The position numbers were made by a program, and so were the translations under genes. Below, piece by piece: positions 54,810-63,303 of a stretch of 64,000 nucleotides of DNA; within the stretch, counting starts at the first letter, position 1; each line of letters begins with the position of its first letter. Origin of the DNA: Flagellimonas oceani (GTDB lineage Bacteria; Bacteroidota; Bacteroidia; Flavobacteriales; Flavobacteriaceae); the NCBI RefSeq assembly GCF_011068285.1, contig NZ_CP049616.1, positions 2,460,501 through 2,524,500 on the forward strand, written 5' to 3'. The notes under the pieces were generated by a model. It worked only from the letters and a program-made list of their open reading frames with translations. It did not search any database and was not told the origin of the DNA.

Positions 54810-56564
54810 ATGAAGGAACTAAAGCACCTAAACAAATACTTTAAAAAATACTGGCTCAAACTTTTTTTAGGGGTTTTGATTACGATCATCGCCCGTGTTT
54901 TTTCATTGGTGATGCCTTCGTACGTGAACAAATCCATCCAGGCGGTGGAGGATTTCATGTCGGACGTGATTACGTTATCGGATGCCAAGGGACTTTTGCT
55001 CCAATATATTCTGATTATCGTTGGAGCGGCCATTCTTTCAGGGCTATTTACTTTTTTGATGCGCCAGACCATCATCAACGTATCCAGATATATTGAATAC
55101 GACTTAAAAAATGAGGTTTTTGACCATTACCAGCTCCTTAGCCTTAATTTTTACAAAAAAAACAGGATCGGGGATTTAATGAACCGCATCAGTGAGGACA
55201 TCAACCAAGTGCGTTTGTACGGTGGGCCTGCCATTATGTACGGTATCCAGACCTTGACGCTTTTTGCCTGCTTGATTCCGCTCATGTTTATAAAGGCCCC
55301 TACCCTTGCTGCATACACTTTGCTTCCGCTGCCCATTTTGTCCGTTTTGATTTATCAAATCAGCAAGATCATCCATAAAAGAAGCACCAAGGTGCAGGAA
55401 TTTTTATCAACGCTATCCACATTTACGCAAGAATCCTTTTCTGGAATATCGGTGATCAAAGCCTATAGCATTGAGCCACGTATCAACAATGAACTGCGCA
55501 GTTTGGCGCAAGAGGGAAAAGATACCAGTATGGCATTGGCCAAAGTAAATGCCTGGTTTTTTCCGTTGATGATATTATTGATCGGCGTAAGTAACCTGTT
55601 CGTCATATACATTGGTGGTCGCCAATACATCAATGGCGAAATTGAAACCATTGGAATCATTGCCGAATTTATACTCTATGTGAACATGCTCACATGGCCC
55701 GTGGCCATTGTAGGATGGCTGACATCCATAGTACAACGGGCGGAGGCTTCACAAAAACGGATCAACGAATTTTTGAAAGAGGAGCCCTCTATCCAAAACA
55801 GGGTTAAGGAGCCTACTCCGATCAAAGGCGATATCGAGTTCAAAAATGTGACCTTTACTTATGAGGACACCAACATTACCGCCCTCAAAAATGTTTCGTT
55901 TTCGGTAAAAGCAGGACAAACCGTGGCCATTTTGGGCAAAACAGGTTCCGGAAAATCTACCATTCTGGATTTGGTAGCACGTTTGTACGATACCTCATCA
56001 GGTGAAGTACTGATCGATGGAACCCCGGTTCAAAACCTAAATTTGGACAGTTTGCGCAGTTCCATCGGAGCCGTGCCGCAAGATGCTTTCCTGTTCTCGG
56101 ACACTATTGAGAACAATATCCGTTTTGGCGATGAAGACGCCACACACGACGAAATTGTGGAGGTAGCCAAAAAAGCAGTGGTCCATAAAAACATTCAGGG
56201 CTTTGCCAAAAAGTACGACACCATTCTCGGTGAACGTGGCATTACCTTGAGCGGCGGGCAAAAACAACGCGTTTCCATAGCCAGGGCACTGCTCAAAGAC
56301 CCAAAAATTTATTTGTTCGATGATTCCCTTTCGGCCGTGGATACCGAGACAGAAGAAGAAATCCTCAACAACCTGAAAAAAGTATCAAAAAGCAAGACCA
56401 CATTGATTGTGAGCCATAGGGTATCCTCTGCCAAGAATGCGGACAAAATTATAATTATGGACAACGGAAGCATCATACAGGAAGGCACTCACGAAGAGTT
56501 GAACAATACCGATGGGTATTACAAAGATCTTTACATAAACCAACTCTCCGGCAAAGAATCATAA
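54810..56564 (+). CDS. ABC transporter, fused permease and ATPase (exporter half)
   Basis: A 584-residue half-transporter, six membrane helices then the ATPase, acting as a dimer. Walker A is LGKTGSGKST, signature ITLSGGQKQRVSIARALL, Walker B IYLFDDSLSAVD and switch His in IVSHRVSSA. The permease part includes the typical QTIINVSRYIEYDLKNEVFDHY and RIGDLMNRISEDINQVR. Relatives include MsbA and multidrug exporters; substrate not predictable. Start at ATG 54810 chosen from the promoter position; the frame is open to a TTG at 54765. Confidence 0.93.
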   Translation: MKELKHLNKYFKKYWLKLFLGVLITIIARVFSLVMPSYVNKSIQAVEDFMSDVITLSDAKGLLLQYILIIVGAAILSGLFTFLMRQTIINVSRYIEYDLKNEVFDHYQLLSLNFYKKNRIGDLMNRISEDINQVRLYGGPAIMYGIQTLTLFACLIPLMFIKAPTLAAYTLLPLPILSVLIYQISKIIHKRSTKVQEFLSTLSTFTQESFSGISVIKAYSIEPRINNELRSLAQEGKDTSMALAKVNAWFFPLMILLIGVSNLFVIYIGGRQYINGEIETIGIIAEFILYVNMLTWPVAIVGWLTSIVQRAEASQKRINEFLKEEPSIQNRVKEPTPIKGDIEFKNVTFTYEDTNITALKNVSFSVKAGQTVAILGKTGSGKSTILDLVARLYDTSSGEVLIDGTPVQNLNLDSLRSSIGAVPQDAFLFSDTIENNIRFGDEDATHDEIVEVAKKAVVHKNIQGFAKKYDTILGERGITLSGGQKQRVSIARALLKDPKIYLFDDSLSAVDTETEEEILNNLKKVSKSKTTLIVSHRVSSAKNADKIIIMDNGSIIQEGTHEELNNTDGYYKDLYINQLSGKES

Positions 56565-56639
56565 AAAAGTTGCTGAATTAGCTTTTTTTTTACATTTTTG
56601 GTAACATATTTCAACATAGTACTAAATACACTATACCAT

Positions 56640-57020
56640 ATGGGCCAGAAAGATACAATGGATCAGGAAGAGATTTATTCGAAAGTCTTAAGAGCAGGGA
56701 GAAGAACCTATTTTTTCGACGTAAGAAGCACCAAGGCCGGGGATTACTACCTTACCATAACCGAGAGTAAAAAATTTACTCACGACGATGGTTCTTTCCA
56801 CTACAAAAAGCACAAAATTTATCTTTACAAGGAGGATTTTAGCGCTTTCCGTGAGATCATGGAAGAAATGATGGACTACATCATTGATGAAAAAGGGAGC
56901 GAGGTCATCTCCGAACGCCACCAAAAAGATTTTAAAAAGGAAGAGGAAGAAGAAAGTTTCAGTGAAAACGGGACAGCGACCGGCAGCAATTTTACCGATG
57001 TGAGTTTCGACGACATCTAA
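56640..57020 (+). CDS. PUR-alpha-like nucleic-acid-binding protein (DUF3276)
   Basis: A 126-residue single-domain member of the PUR family, whose fold binds RNA and single-stranded DNA. The core YSKVLRAGRRTYFFDVRSTKAGDYYLTITESK is strongly conserved in Bacteroidota; the end is a flexible Glu/Ser tail. Start at ATG 56640 (MGQKDTMDQ) is the usual one; the open frame to 56598 is not typical. It has its own terminator at 57044-57075. A nucleic-acid target has not been assigned here. Confidence 0.9.
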   Translation: MGQKDTMDQEEIYSKVLRAGRRTYFFDVRSTKAGDYYLTITESKKFTHDDGSFHYKKHKIYLYKEDFSAFREIMEEMMDYIIDEKGSEVISERHQKDFKKEEEEESFSENGTATGSNFTDVSFDDI

Positions 57021-57043
57021 AAAAATAATTTCTTTAATAATTT

Positions 57044-57075
57044 AAACGACCTGTATTTTTGCAGGTCGTTTTTTA
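57044..57075 (+). terminator. Terminator after the PUR protein gene
   Basis: AAACGACCTG pairs perfectly with CAGGTCGTTT around TATTTTTG, then T run. The loop happens to match TAnnTTTG, but the hairpin is the evident role. Confidence 0.88.
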
Positions 57076-57114
57076 TTTTTACCATAGCGTATACACAACA
57101 AAAAATATAGAACA

Positions 57115-57675
57115 ATGGCCAGGACACCCAGTAACATGCTCCCCTTGGGCACCAAAGCACCGGATTTTGAACTTTTGGACACTGTTTCGGACACCACGAT
57201 CTCCTTGAACGATGCAAAAGGTGAAAAAGGCACGGTGGTCCTGTTTATATGCAACCACTGTCCGTTTGTGATCCATGTAAATCCCATGATCGTAAAATTG
57301 GCGAAAGAATACCAAGAAAAGGGCATTGCCTTTGTGGCCATATCCAGTAACGATGTGGAAAACTACCCACAAGATGCGCCAGACTTAATGGAGCAAAAAG
57401 CCAAAGAAGAGGGATACACTTTTCCTTATCTGTATGATGAGACACAGGAGGTCGCCAAGGCCTACGACGCAGCCTGCACTCCGGATATTTATCTTTTTGA
57501 TGCAAACCTGAACTTGGTCTACCGAGGACAGCTTGATGGGTCCAGACCTGGAAACGATGTCCCTCTGACCGGTACCGACCTTAAAAAAGGCATGGACGCG
57601 GTTCTTGAAGGCAAAGAAGTGGACCCGGACCAAAAGCCGAGCTTGGGATGTAACATCAAATGGAAAAACACCTAA
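57115..57675 (+). CDS. Thioredoxin/peroxiredoxin-like cytoplasmic protein
   Basis: A 186-residue AhpC/TSA-like thioredoxin-fold protein without a signal peptide. LGTKAPDFELLDT opens the fold and the active site is FICNHCPFVIHV, a CxxC with the second Cys before Pro. The middle AVSSNDVENYPQDAP-type segment and ACTPDIYLFDANL (cis-Pro) are typical. These proteins are annotated as thioredoxin family or PRX-like1; the exact electron donor or substrate is unknown. The GNAT gene follows after six bases. Confidence 0.9.
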   Translation: MARTPSNMLPLGTKAPDFELLDTVSDTTISLNDAKGEKGTVVLFICNHCPFVIHVNPMIVKLAKEYQEKGIAFVAISSNDVENYPQDAPDLMEQKAKEEGYTFPYLYDETQEVAKAYDAACTPDIYLFDANLNLVYRGQLDGSRPGNDVPLTGTDLKKGMDAVLEGKEVDPDQKPSLGCNIKWKNT

Positions 57676-57681
57676 CAAGGA

Positions 57682-58224
57682 ATGAGTTTATCCGTTTTGG
57701 GCATTACCATAACTCTGGTGCCCGTCACCCTCGACAACCTTGAAGCTTATTTGAAAGTTGGTATCAAATCCTATTGCGAGAATTATCTCCATTTGTGGGA
57801 GAACGAAGACCCTACGCCTTACATTTCCAATGGTTTTACTCCTGAAGTCGTAGAACGGGAATTACTGGATACAAATGCACTCAATTTTTTGGTCAACTCG
57901 GGAGATGAAACTGTAGGCATCCTCAAATTGGTGAAAAATTGCGGTATTGATGAGATATCCGATACCGATGCGCTAAAAGCTGAAAAAATCTATCTGTTAA
58001 AAGAACATTCGGGCAGAGGAATCGGAAGACAGGTTCTTCAATTTATTGAAAAAACGGCCAAAGCGTTAAACAAAAAAGTAATTTGGCTGGATGCCATGCA
58101 AAAAGGCAAGCCGGTACAGTTTTATCAAAATAATGGCTTTTCCATCAAAAGAGAAAGCGAGGTAACGCTCCCCCATGTTAAACCGGAAGAGAAGCCCATG
58201 TACATTTTGACCAAGGAACTTTAA
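57682..58224 (+). CDS. GNAT family N-acetyltransferase
   Basis: A 180-residue GNAT-fold enzyme. The acetyl-CoA motif A is KEHSGRGIGRQVLQFIEKTA, followed by KVIWLDAMQKGKPVQFYQNNGF, as in small-molecule and ribosomal-protein acetyltransferases. The substrate is not predictable. It is co-directional with the redoxin gene (six-base gap) and convergent with the DinB gene two bases away. Confidence 0.92.
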   Translation: MSLSVLGITITLVPVTLDNLEAYLKVGIKSYCENYLHLWENEDPTPYISNGFTPEVVERELLDTNALNFLVNSGDETVGILKLVKNCGIDEISDTDALKAEKIYLLKEHSGRGIGRQVLQFIEKTAKALNKKVIWLDAMQKGKPVQFYQNNGFSIKRESEVTLPHVKPEEKPMYILTKEL

Positions 58225-58225
58225 T

Positions 58226-58768
58226 CTACCATCCTTTACGCTTCACCAAGTTTTGGATATGCGCATAATGGTGATTGCCATGCCAAGCGTAACGGGCAAT
58301 ATTCTCCTTTAAAGTTGTTTCTTGGTTTCCATCGGGATGGATAAAACTCCGCTCCAATTGCTCTTCCGAAAGACCTTTTAATAAATATACCAACTTAGCG
58401 TGTATCGCGCTCAAATGGTACAGCGACATTAAAATGGGCGCTGTTCGGCAATCGAACAACTCGGCCCAAGCTTTTTCATCGTAAGCCTTTATGGTAGGCG
58501 TATCCTCTGTCAAGGCCCATTTAAAACGGATATAGCTGTTATGGTGGCTATCGGAAATGTGGTGCACCAATTGGCGGACCGTCCAACCTTCGGGACGGTA
58601 AGGAGTATCGAGTTGATCATCGGAAAGTGGTGTGACTATATCGCTCAACCGCTGGGGCAATGTTTCCAAATCGCTGATCCATTTTTCAAGATCCGCACTT
58701 GAAATGGTTTCGGGGGTTTCAAATTTTCCGATCGGATAGCGCAGTTGTTCCAAGGTTTCTTTTTCCAT
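58226..58768 (-). CDS. DinB-fold thiol transferase, YfiT/BstA-like
   Basis: A 180-residue four-helix DinB-superfamily protein. The opening RYPIGKFETPETISSADLEKWI is the hallmark of the YfiT (bacillithiol transferase BstA) group, and metal His residues appear in RQLVHHISDSHHNSY and YAWHGNHHYAHI. In Bacillus and relatives it transfers bacillithiol to electrophiles; Bacteroidota members are annotated likewise. Convergent with the GNAT gene and divergent from the peroxiredoxin gene. Confidence 0.93.
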   Translation of the reverse strand: MEKETLEQLRYPIGKFETPETISSADLEKWISDLETLPQRLSDIVTPLSDDQLDTPYRPEGWTVRQLVHHISDSHHNSYIRFKWALTEDTPTIKAYDEKAWAELFDCRTAPILMSLYHLSAIHAKLVYLLKGLSEEQLERSFIHPDGNQETTLKENIARYAWHGNHHYAHIQNLVKRKGW

Positions 58769-58868
58769 CTACTAAAAATAATGACTTTTATTTATTAAAT
58801 GGTCCGTCAAAAAGTTATATTTTAATACACTTTTAACTGATTTAAAACCAGTCAACCAAATAATCTAG

Positions 58869-58876
58869 TAATTTTG
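58869..58876 (+). promoter_or_regulatory. -7 element of the peroxiredoxin gene
   Basis: TAATTTTG, exact TAnnTTTG match, 36 bases before the ATG at 58913. Confidence 0.45.
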
Positions 58877-58912
58877 TAGGGTACTGATTTATAAACCTAA
58901 AAATTAAAATAT

Positions 58913-59551
58913 ATGGCAACTTTAAGATTAGGGGACACCGCGCCGGATTTTACAGCGGTTACTTCTGAAGGAACATTGAATTTTTATGAATACCTTGGGG
59001 ACAGTTGGGGAATTCTGTTCTCCCACCCAGCGGATTTTACCCCAGTTTGCACGACCGAATTGGGCACTGCCGCCAAGTTCAAGGATGAGTTTGACAAAAG
59101 AAATGTAAAAATGATGGCCCTAAGCGTTGATGGGGCAGCATCCCACATGGAATGGATCAAGGATATCAACGAGACACAAAGTACCAAGGTCAACTTTCCT
59201 ATAGTTGCCGATGTGGAGCGAAAGGTATCCGACCTTTACGATATGATTCACCCAAACGCGGACAATACACTCACCGTTCGTTCGGTTTTTATCATCGATC
59301 CCGATAAAAAAATCAAACTTACGCTCACTTATCCCGCCTCCACCGGACGTAATTTTTACGAATTGCTACGAGTTGTCGATTCCTTACAACTAACGGCAAA
59401 CCATAAAGTAGCGACTCCCGCCAACTGGAAAAATGGCGAAAAAGTGGTGGTAAGCCCCGCCATTCCTACGGAAGAGGCCAAAAGTATTTTTACAAAGGGC
59501 GTGGAAGAAGTAAAACCATACCTGCGTTTGACGCCCGATCCAACCACATAA
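58913..59551 (+). CDS. 1-Cys peroxiredoxin (Prx6 family)
   Basis: Thiol peroxidase that reduces hydrogen peroxide and organic hydroperoxides. The 212 residues start LRLGDTAPDFTAVTSEG and carry HPADFTPVCTTELG with the peroxidatic Cys; there is no other Cys, so it is of the 1-Cys type. GRNFYELLRVVDSLQL and PANWKNGEKVVVSPAI are typical of Prx6. The gene is alone under the TAATTTTG element at 58869. Confidence 0.96.
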   Translation: MATLRLGDTAPDFTAVTSEGTLNFYEYLGDSWGILFSHPADFTPVCTTELGTAAKFKDEFDKRNVKMMALSVDGAASHMEWIKDINETQSTKVNFPIVADVERKVSDLYDMIHPNADNTLTVRSVFIIDPDKKIKLTLTYPASTGRNFYELLRVVDSLQLTANHKVATPANWKNGEKVVVSPAIPTEEAKSIFTKGVEEVKPYLRLTPDPTT

Positions 59552-59596
59552 TTATTTTTATTTGAAGAAAAAAACTGATTGCCAATAAATTAAACG

Positions 59597-59604
59597 TACC
59601 TTTG
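59597..59604 (+). promoter_or_regulatory. -7 element of the cold shock gene
   Basis: TACCTTTG, exact TAnnTTTG match, 29 bases before the ATG at 59634. A TTG lies 15 bases before it, shorter than the usual spacing. Confidence 0.45.
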
Positions 59605-59633
59605 GAGCCAATTTAATTTTTTCAATTTATATT

Positions 59634-59828
59634 ATGAGTAAAGGAACAGTAAAATTCTTCAATGATTCTAAAGGTTACGGATTTATCACTGAAGATGGTT
59701 CAAACACAGATCACTTCGTACACATTTCAGGTTTAATCGATGAAATTAGAGAAGGTGATGTTGTAGAATTCGAACTACAACAAGGTAAAAAAGGATTGAA
59801 CGCCGTTAACGTACAAGTTGCGGATTAG
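59634..59828 (+). CDS. Cold shock domain protein
   Basis: A 64-residue single cold shock domain, an RNA/ssDNA-binding chaperone. RNP1 is KGYGFITED and RNP2 is HFVHISGL, with the start MSKGTVKFFND. A strong terminator follows, and then the two microprotein frames in the same direction. Whether it is cold induced cannot be told; the leader is short, about 25 bases, unlike E. coli cspA. Confidence 0.97.
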   Translation: MSKGTVKFFNDSKGYGFITEDGSNTDHFVHISGLIDEIREGDVVEFELQQGKKGLNAVNVQVAD

Positions 59829-59853
59829 GTTATAATAAACTTTTTTTCTAGAC

Positions 59854-59883
59854 AAGCCCGGGCTTAAGCCCGGGCTTTTTTTT
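59854..59883 (+). terminator. Strong terminator after the cold shock gene
   Basis: AAGCCCGGGCTT is followed directly by its own inverted copy AAGCCCGGGCTT (nearly loopless palindrome), then T run to 59883. Separates the cold shock gene from the microprotein frames. Confidence 0.88.
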
Positions 59884-59974
59884 GCCTTTTTTACAAAGTC
59901 CACGCAACCATTCCAAAATTTACTATCTAAACAATAAACAAACACTGTTCCCCATAACCATTAAACCAATATAA

Positions 59975-60061
59975 ATGAACACCTTTTTCGGAGTACTGTC
60001 GTTCCTTTTGATTGTTAATGTCCTACTATTGGTATGGAGTGTCAATGGTTCAAAAAAGTAA
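59975..60061 (+). CDS. Tandem membrane microprotein A, 28 residues
   Basis: ATG 59975 to TAA 60061. The peptide (MNTFFGVLSFLLIVNVLLLV, then WSVNGSKK) is one hydrophobic helix with a short basic tail. The second frame at 60133 encodes a related peptide: 13 of 27 positions are identical in an ungapped alignment, including TF at 3-4, Asn15 and SVN at 22-24. That agreement is the main evidence that both are genes. No promoter element of TAnnTTTG form is seen before it. Function and partner unknown; too short for standard gene callers. Confidence 0.55.
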   Translation: MNTFFGVLSFLLIVNVLLLVWSVNGSKK

Positions 60062-60085
60062 TAAAAAGTCCTTTTGGGCAATAGG

Positions 60086-60116
60086 TAGGGTATTTCATCG
60101 TTGAATTGTTACCCTA
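60086..60116 (+). promoter_or_regulatory. Inverted repeat between the microprotein frames
   Basis: TAGGGTA (60086-60092) and TACCCTA (60110-60116) are perfect inverted copies with a 17-base loop, ending 16 bases before the second ATG. It could be an operator or a leader hairpin controlling microprotein B. Confidence 0.35.
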
Positions 60117-60132
60117 TAAACACATTACAACC

Positions 60133-60216
60133 ATGACAACTTTTTTAAGCATTCTTGTTGCACTACTTGCACTTAACGCCTGTTTATTGCTTTTGAGCGT
60201 AAACCGGGCCAAATAA
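60133..60216 (+). CDS. Tandem membrane microprotein B, 27 residues
   Basis: ATG 60133 to TAA 60216, immediately followed by a hairpin terminator at 60215-60241. The peptide (MTTFLSILVALLALNACLLL, then LSVNRAK) is a single hydrophobic helix with a basic tail and is a paralogue of microprotein A at 59975. The shared asparagine in the middle of the helix and the SVN motif at its end suggest a specific membrane role such as helix packing with a partner. No family recognised. Confidence 0.55.
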   Translation: MTTFLSILVALLALNACLLLLSVNRAK

Positions 60217-60241
60217 AAAAGCCTCCATTACTGAAGGCTTT
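60215..60241. terminator. Bidirectional terminator after microprotein B
   Basis: AAAGCCT (60218-60224) and AGGCTTT (60235-60241) with a ten-base loop; A run on the left gives a T run on the minus strand, so it also serves the cyclophilin-FKBP gene ending at 60264. Confidence 0.65.
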
Positions 60242-60263
60242 CTATATTTTGATGTGAAATTCC

Positions 60264-61196
60264 TTATTTCACGTTCATCAATTCCACGTCAAAAATCAAT
60301 GTTGCGTTTGGTGGAATAACTCCGCCGGCTCCCGTACTTCCATAAGCTAAATGCGATGGAATCACAAAACGTGCCTTATCCCCGACCTTTAGCAAACCAA
60401 TACCTTCGTCCCAACCGGGAATTACCTGTCCAATGCCCAATGAGAAATCTATAGGTTGCTTTCTCTTGTAGGATGAATCAAAAACTTGACCGTTGGCCAA
60501 AGCCCCTTCATAATGCACGGATACGGTTTTACCTTTTTCCGCCTTGGCACCGCTTCCTTTCTGAATAATTTTATAACGCAGCCCACTGTCCGTCTTATCA
60601 AAACCGGCAGCCAATTTTTCGAGTTCGGCCTCCGCAGCGGCCTTTTGTTCTGCAATACGCTTTTCCCTTGCGCCTTCAAACGTGCGGAAAGCCTCGATAG
60701 CGTTCCAATTTTTGGCCTCTTCTCCTACCCTAACTATTTCCAAAGTTTCAATGGCATCGCCTTGGGCAATGGCATCCACAACATCCTGACCTTCTTCAAC
60801 ACGACCGAAAACGGTATGTTTGTTATCCAACCATGGTGTAGCTACGTGGGTGATAAAAAATTGGCTTCCATTGGTTCCAGGTCCTGCATTGGCCATGGAA
60901 AGCACCCCCGGTCCATCATGCACCAAATCTGGATGGAATTCGTCATCAAACTTATATCCCGGGTCACCGGTCCCGGTTCCGGATGGACATCCACCCTGAA
61001 CCATAAAATCGGCAATCACCCTGTGGAACTTTAGTCCATCATAATACGGTTTTCCTTGTGGTTTTGCACTGTTCTCCATATTCCCTTCCGCCAGTGCAAC
61101 AAAGTTGCCGACCGTTCCAGGTGTTTTATCGTGCGTAAGCTTCACCAATATTTCACCTTTGGAAGTATTGAACTTTGCGTAGATTCCGTCTTGCAT
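60264..61196 (-). CDS. Cyclophilin-FKBP fusion peptidylprolyl isomerase
   Basis: A 310-residue dual-family prolyl isomerase. Residues about 5-160 are a cyclophilin domain with [13 protein letters not shown] (active-site Arg), [20 protein letters not shown] and [10 protein letters not shown] charged helix at 163-203 ([18 protein letters not shown]) links it to an FKBP domain, residues 205-310: [38 protein letters not shown] and [24 protein letters not shown]. There is no signal peptide, so it acts in the cytoplasm. Fusions of this order (CFBP) are known from Flavobacterium and a few other bacteria. Confidence 0.95.
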   Translation of the reverse strand: MQDGIYAKFNTSKGEILVKLTHDKTPGTVGNFVALAEGNMENSAKPQGKPYYDGLKFHRVIADFMVQGGCPSGTGTGDPGYKFDDEFHPDLVHDGPGVLSMANAGPGTNGSQFFITHVATPWLDNKHTVFGRVEEGQDVVDAIAQGDAIETLEIVRVGEEAKNWNAIEAFRTFEGAREKRIAEQKAAAEAELEKLAAGFDKTDSGLRYKIIQKGSGAKAEKGKTVSVHYEGALANGQVFDSSYKRKQPIDFSLGIGQVIPGWDEGIGLLKVGDKARFVIPSHLAYGSTGAGGVIPPNATLIFDVELMNVK

Positions 61197-61247
61197 TGTA
61201 TATGATTAATAGATTATTAGAAAATTGGATTCTTTTTTTCCGATGGG

Positions 61248-61255
61248 CAAAGATA
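61248..61255 (-). promoter_or_regulatory. -7 element of the cyclophilin-FKBP gene
   Basis: TATCTTTG on the minus strand, 51 bases before the ATG at 61196; exact TAnnTTTG match. Confidence 0.45.
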
Positions 61256-61383
61256 GTTGTTTATGGGCAAGGTAAAAAGTTGGCAATCACTTTGGGGAAT
61301 ACAGGGTTTGTAAGACAATTGTCCATTAAAAGGTTATAGGGCAATAATTTCTAGAAAATGAAACCAAGGCTTAAATTAGTAGT

Positions 61384-63303
61384 ATGAAAAACACCATATC
61401 CGAGCGGATTGCCGATTTTTTAAAAAACTACCCACCATTCAATGCCATGGATGCAAGGCAATTGGAGCAATTGTCACTTGAGGTCACCATAATTCACAAA
61501 GAAACGAACACCATTGTTTTTGGCCAGGGTGAAAGTCCCCACAACAATTTTTATGTAGTGAACAAAGGGGCCGTTGCTTTATCCAAAGCAGGTTCGAGCC
61601 AAATTTTGGACATCTGTGATGAAGGCGATGTGTTCGGATTGCGTCCCCTACTGGCCAACGAAAGCTACAAACTGGAAGCAAAGGCGTACGAAGAGACTAT
61701 CCTCTATGCCATTCCGATTAAGGATTTTAAACCCCTAGCTCTCGAAAACAAGCGTATCGGAAATTTTTTGATAGAAAGCTTTGCATCCAACACAGGTAAC
61801 CCCTATTCCATTAAGCACCGCGGCAAACTATATGGTGAAAGCAGTGAATCCAACCAATACTCTAGCGACAAAATGCTGGATTTACAGCCCATTAAATATT
61901 CCACCAAGCTCATCACCTGCACAGAAGGCACGCAGATAAAGACCATTGCCAACAAAATGACCAAACACAATGTAGGCTGTATGCTGGTTGTGCGGAACGA
62001 CCTACCCTTGGGAATCATAACAGACAAGGATATCAGAAAAAAAGTGGCCACGGGATTGCACCCCATAACCGCTTCTGCCCAATCCGTAATGTCTTCGCCC
62101 ATCATCACCTACCCCAAAGGACTAACCTTGGCACAATCACAAATGGCCATGATGAAGAGCGATATCAGTCATTTAGTGCTCACAGAGGATGGAACGACGG
62201 ACACCAAAGTGGTCGGAATCCTTTCCAAACACGATATCATGGTGGCCGTCGGAAACAATCCCGCTGTACTGTTGCGCGCCATTAAAAGGGCTACCAAAGC
62301 CAAGAGATTGCGAGGTATTCGACACGGAATCATGAATTTGCTCCAAGGCTATTTGGAACAGAACATTCCATTGGGGCTTGTTTCCAAAATTATTTCCGAA
62401 CTCAATGATGCCTCTACAAAACAGGTGGTAAAAATCGCTTTATCCAAAATGGACAAAGAGCCGCCCGTAAAATTTACCTGGTTGAGCATGGGAAGTCAGG
62501 GGCGCGGAGAGCAATTATTGAACACCGACCAGGACAACGCCATTATTTTTGAAGACGTTCCCGAGGAAAATTTGGAAACTACCCGAAACTATTTTCTAAA
62601 ATTGAGTGAACGGATTTCCAAAATGCTCAACACCATCGGTTTTGAATACTGCCCGGCCGATATGATGGCATCCAACCCGTCTTGGTGCCATAGTCTAAGT
62701 GAATGGAAAAAGGTGACCACCCATTGGATACACAACCCTGGACCCGATGAAATCCTATTATCGTCCATATTTTTCGACTACAATGTTACTTATGGAGATA
62801 AGGCCCTTGCCGACGAACTATCACAAAGTATTTTTGATAACGTCCAAGGATATCCACTATTCTTTACCCATTTGGCCAGCGGGGCACTGCAAAACCCATC
62901 ACCTTCCGGGTTTTTTAGGGATTTTTTAGTGGAGCAAGATGGTGAACACAAAGATTTCTTCGATTTAAAACTACGCGCTCTAATGCCCATAATCGATGCG
63001 GCACGGGTACTGATTTTGTCACATTCCATTAAATCCATCAACAACACCGCCGAGCGTTATGAAAAGCTCGCAGAACTAGAGCCCAACAACAAGGAACTCT
63101 ATTTGGCTTGTTCCTATGCCAGTAAGGCTTTGCTCAAATTTAGAACAAGACAGGGCCTGCTCCACAACGATTCGGGCCGATACATTGCTTTGGACAAATT
63201 GAACAAGGAAGAAAAAATCAAACTAAAGAGAACCTTTAAGACCGTAAAGGAAATTCAGTCCTTGATCGAGGTAAGGTTCCAAGTAAAAAACCTTTTGCGC
63301 TAA
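61384..63303 (+). CDS. cNMP-binding/CBS/DUF294 nucleotidyltransferase-like protein
   Basis: A 639-residue regulatory protein with four parts: a cyclic-nucleotide-binding-like domain (about 20-140), two CBS domains (about 175-300), the DUF294 nucleotidyltransferase-like domain with GSQGRGEQLLNTDQDNAII (370 onward, the GlnE/GlnD-type metal site), and DUF294_C. Such proteins could sense nucleotides and modify a partner by nucleotidyl transfer. The exonuclease gene overlaps its stop by one base. In other bacteria this pair often lies beside acetate permease (actP) and acs; those may lie outside this window. Confidence 0.92.
   Translation: MKNTISERIADFLKNYPPFNAMDARQLEQLSLEVTIIHKETNTIVFGQGESPHNNFYVVNKGAVALSKAGSSQILDICDEGDVFGLRPLLANESYKLEAKAYEETILYAIPIKDFKPLALENKRIGNFLIESFASNTGNPYSIKHRGKLYGESSESNQYSSDKMLDLQPIKYSTKLITCTEGTQIKTIANKMTKHNVGCMLVVRNDLPLGIITDKDIRKKVATGLHPITASAQSVMSSPIITYPKGLTLAQSQMAMMKSDISHLVLTEDGTTDTKVVGILSKHDIMVAVGNNPAVLLRAIKRATKAKRLRGIRHGIMNLLQGYLEQNIPLGLVSKIISELNDASTKQVVKIALSKMDKEPPVKFTWLSMGSQGRGEQLLNTDQDNAIIFEDVPEENLETTRNYFLKLSERISKMLNTIGFEYCPADMMASNPSWCHSLSEWKKVTTHWIHNPGPDEILLSSIFFDYNVTYGDKALADELSQSIFDNVQGYPLFFTHLASGALQNPSPSGFFRDFLVEQDGEHKDFFDLKLRALMPIIDAARVLILSHSIKSINNTAERYEKLAELEPNNKELYLACSYASKALLKFRTRQGLLHNDSGRYIALDKLNKEEKIKLKRTFKTVKEIQSLIEVRFQVKNLLR

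Noticed and set aside
56598..56639. Upstream start for the PUR protein
   Set aside because: The extra 14 residues are not typical of the family; the ATG at 56640 matches it.
57054..57061. TATTTTTG as promoter of the redoxin gene at 57115
   Set aside because: It is the loop of a perfect terminator hairpin and lies 53 bases from the start, further than the other boxes.
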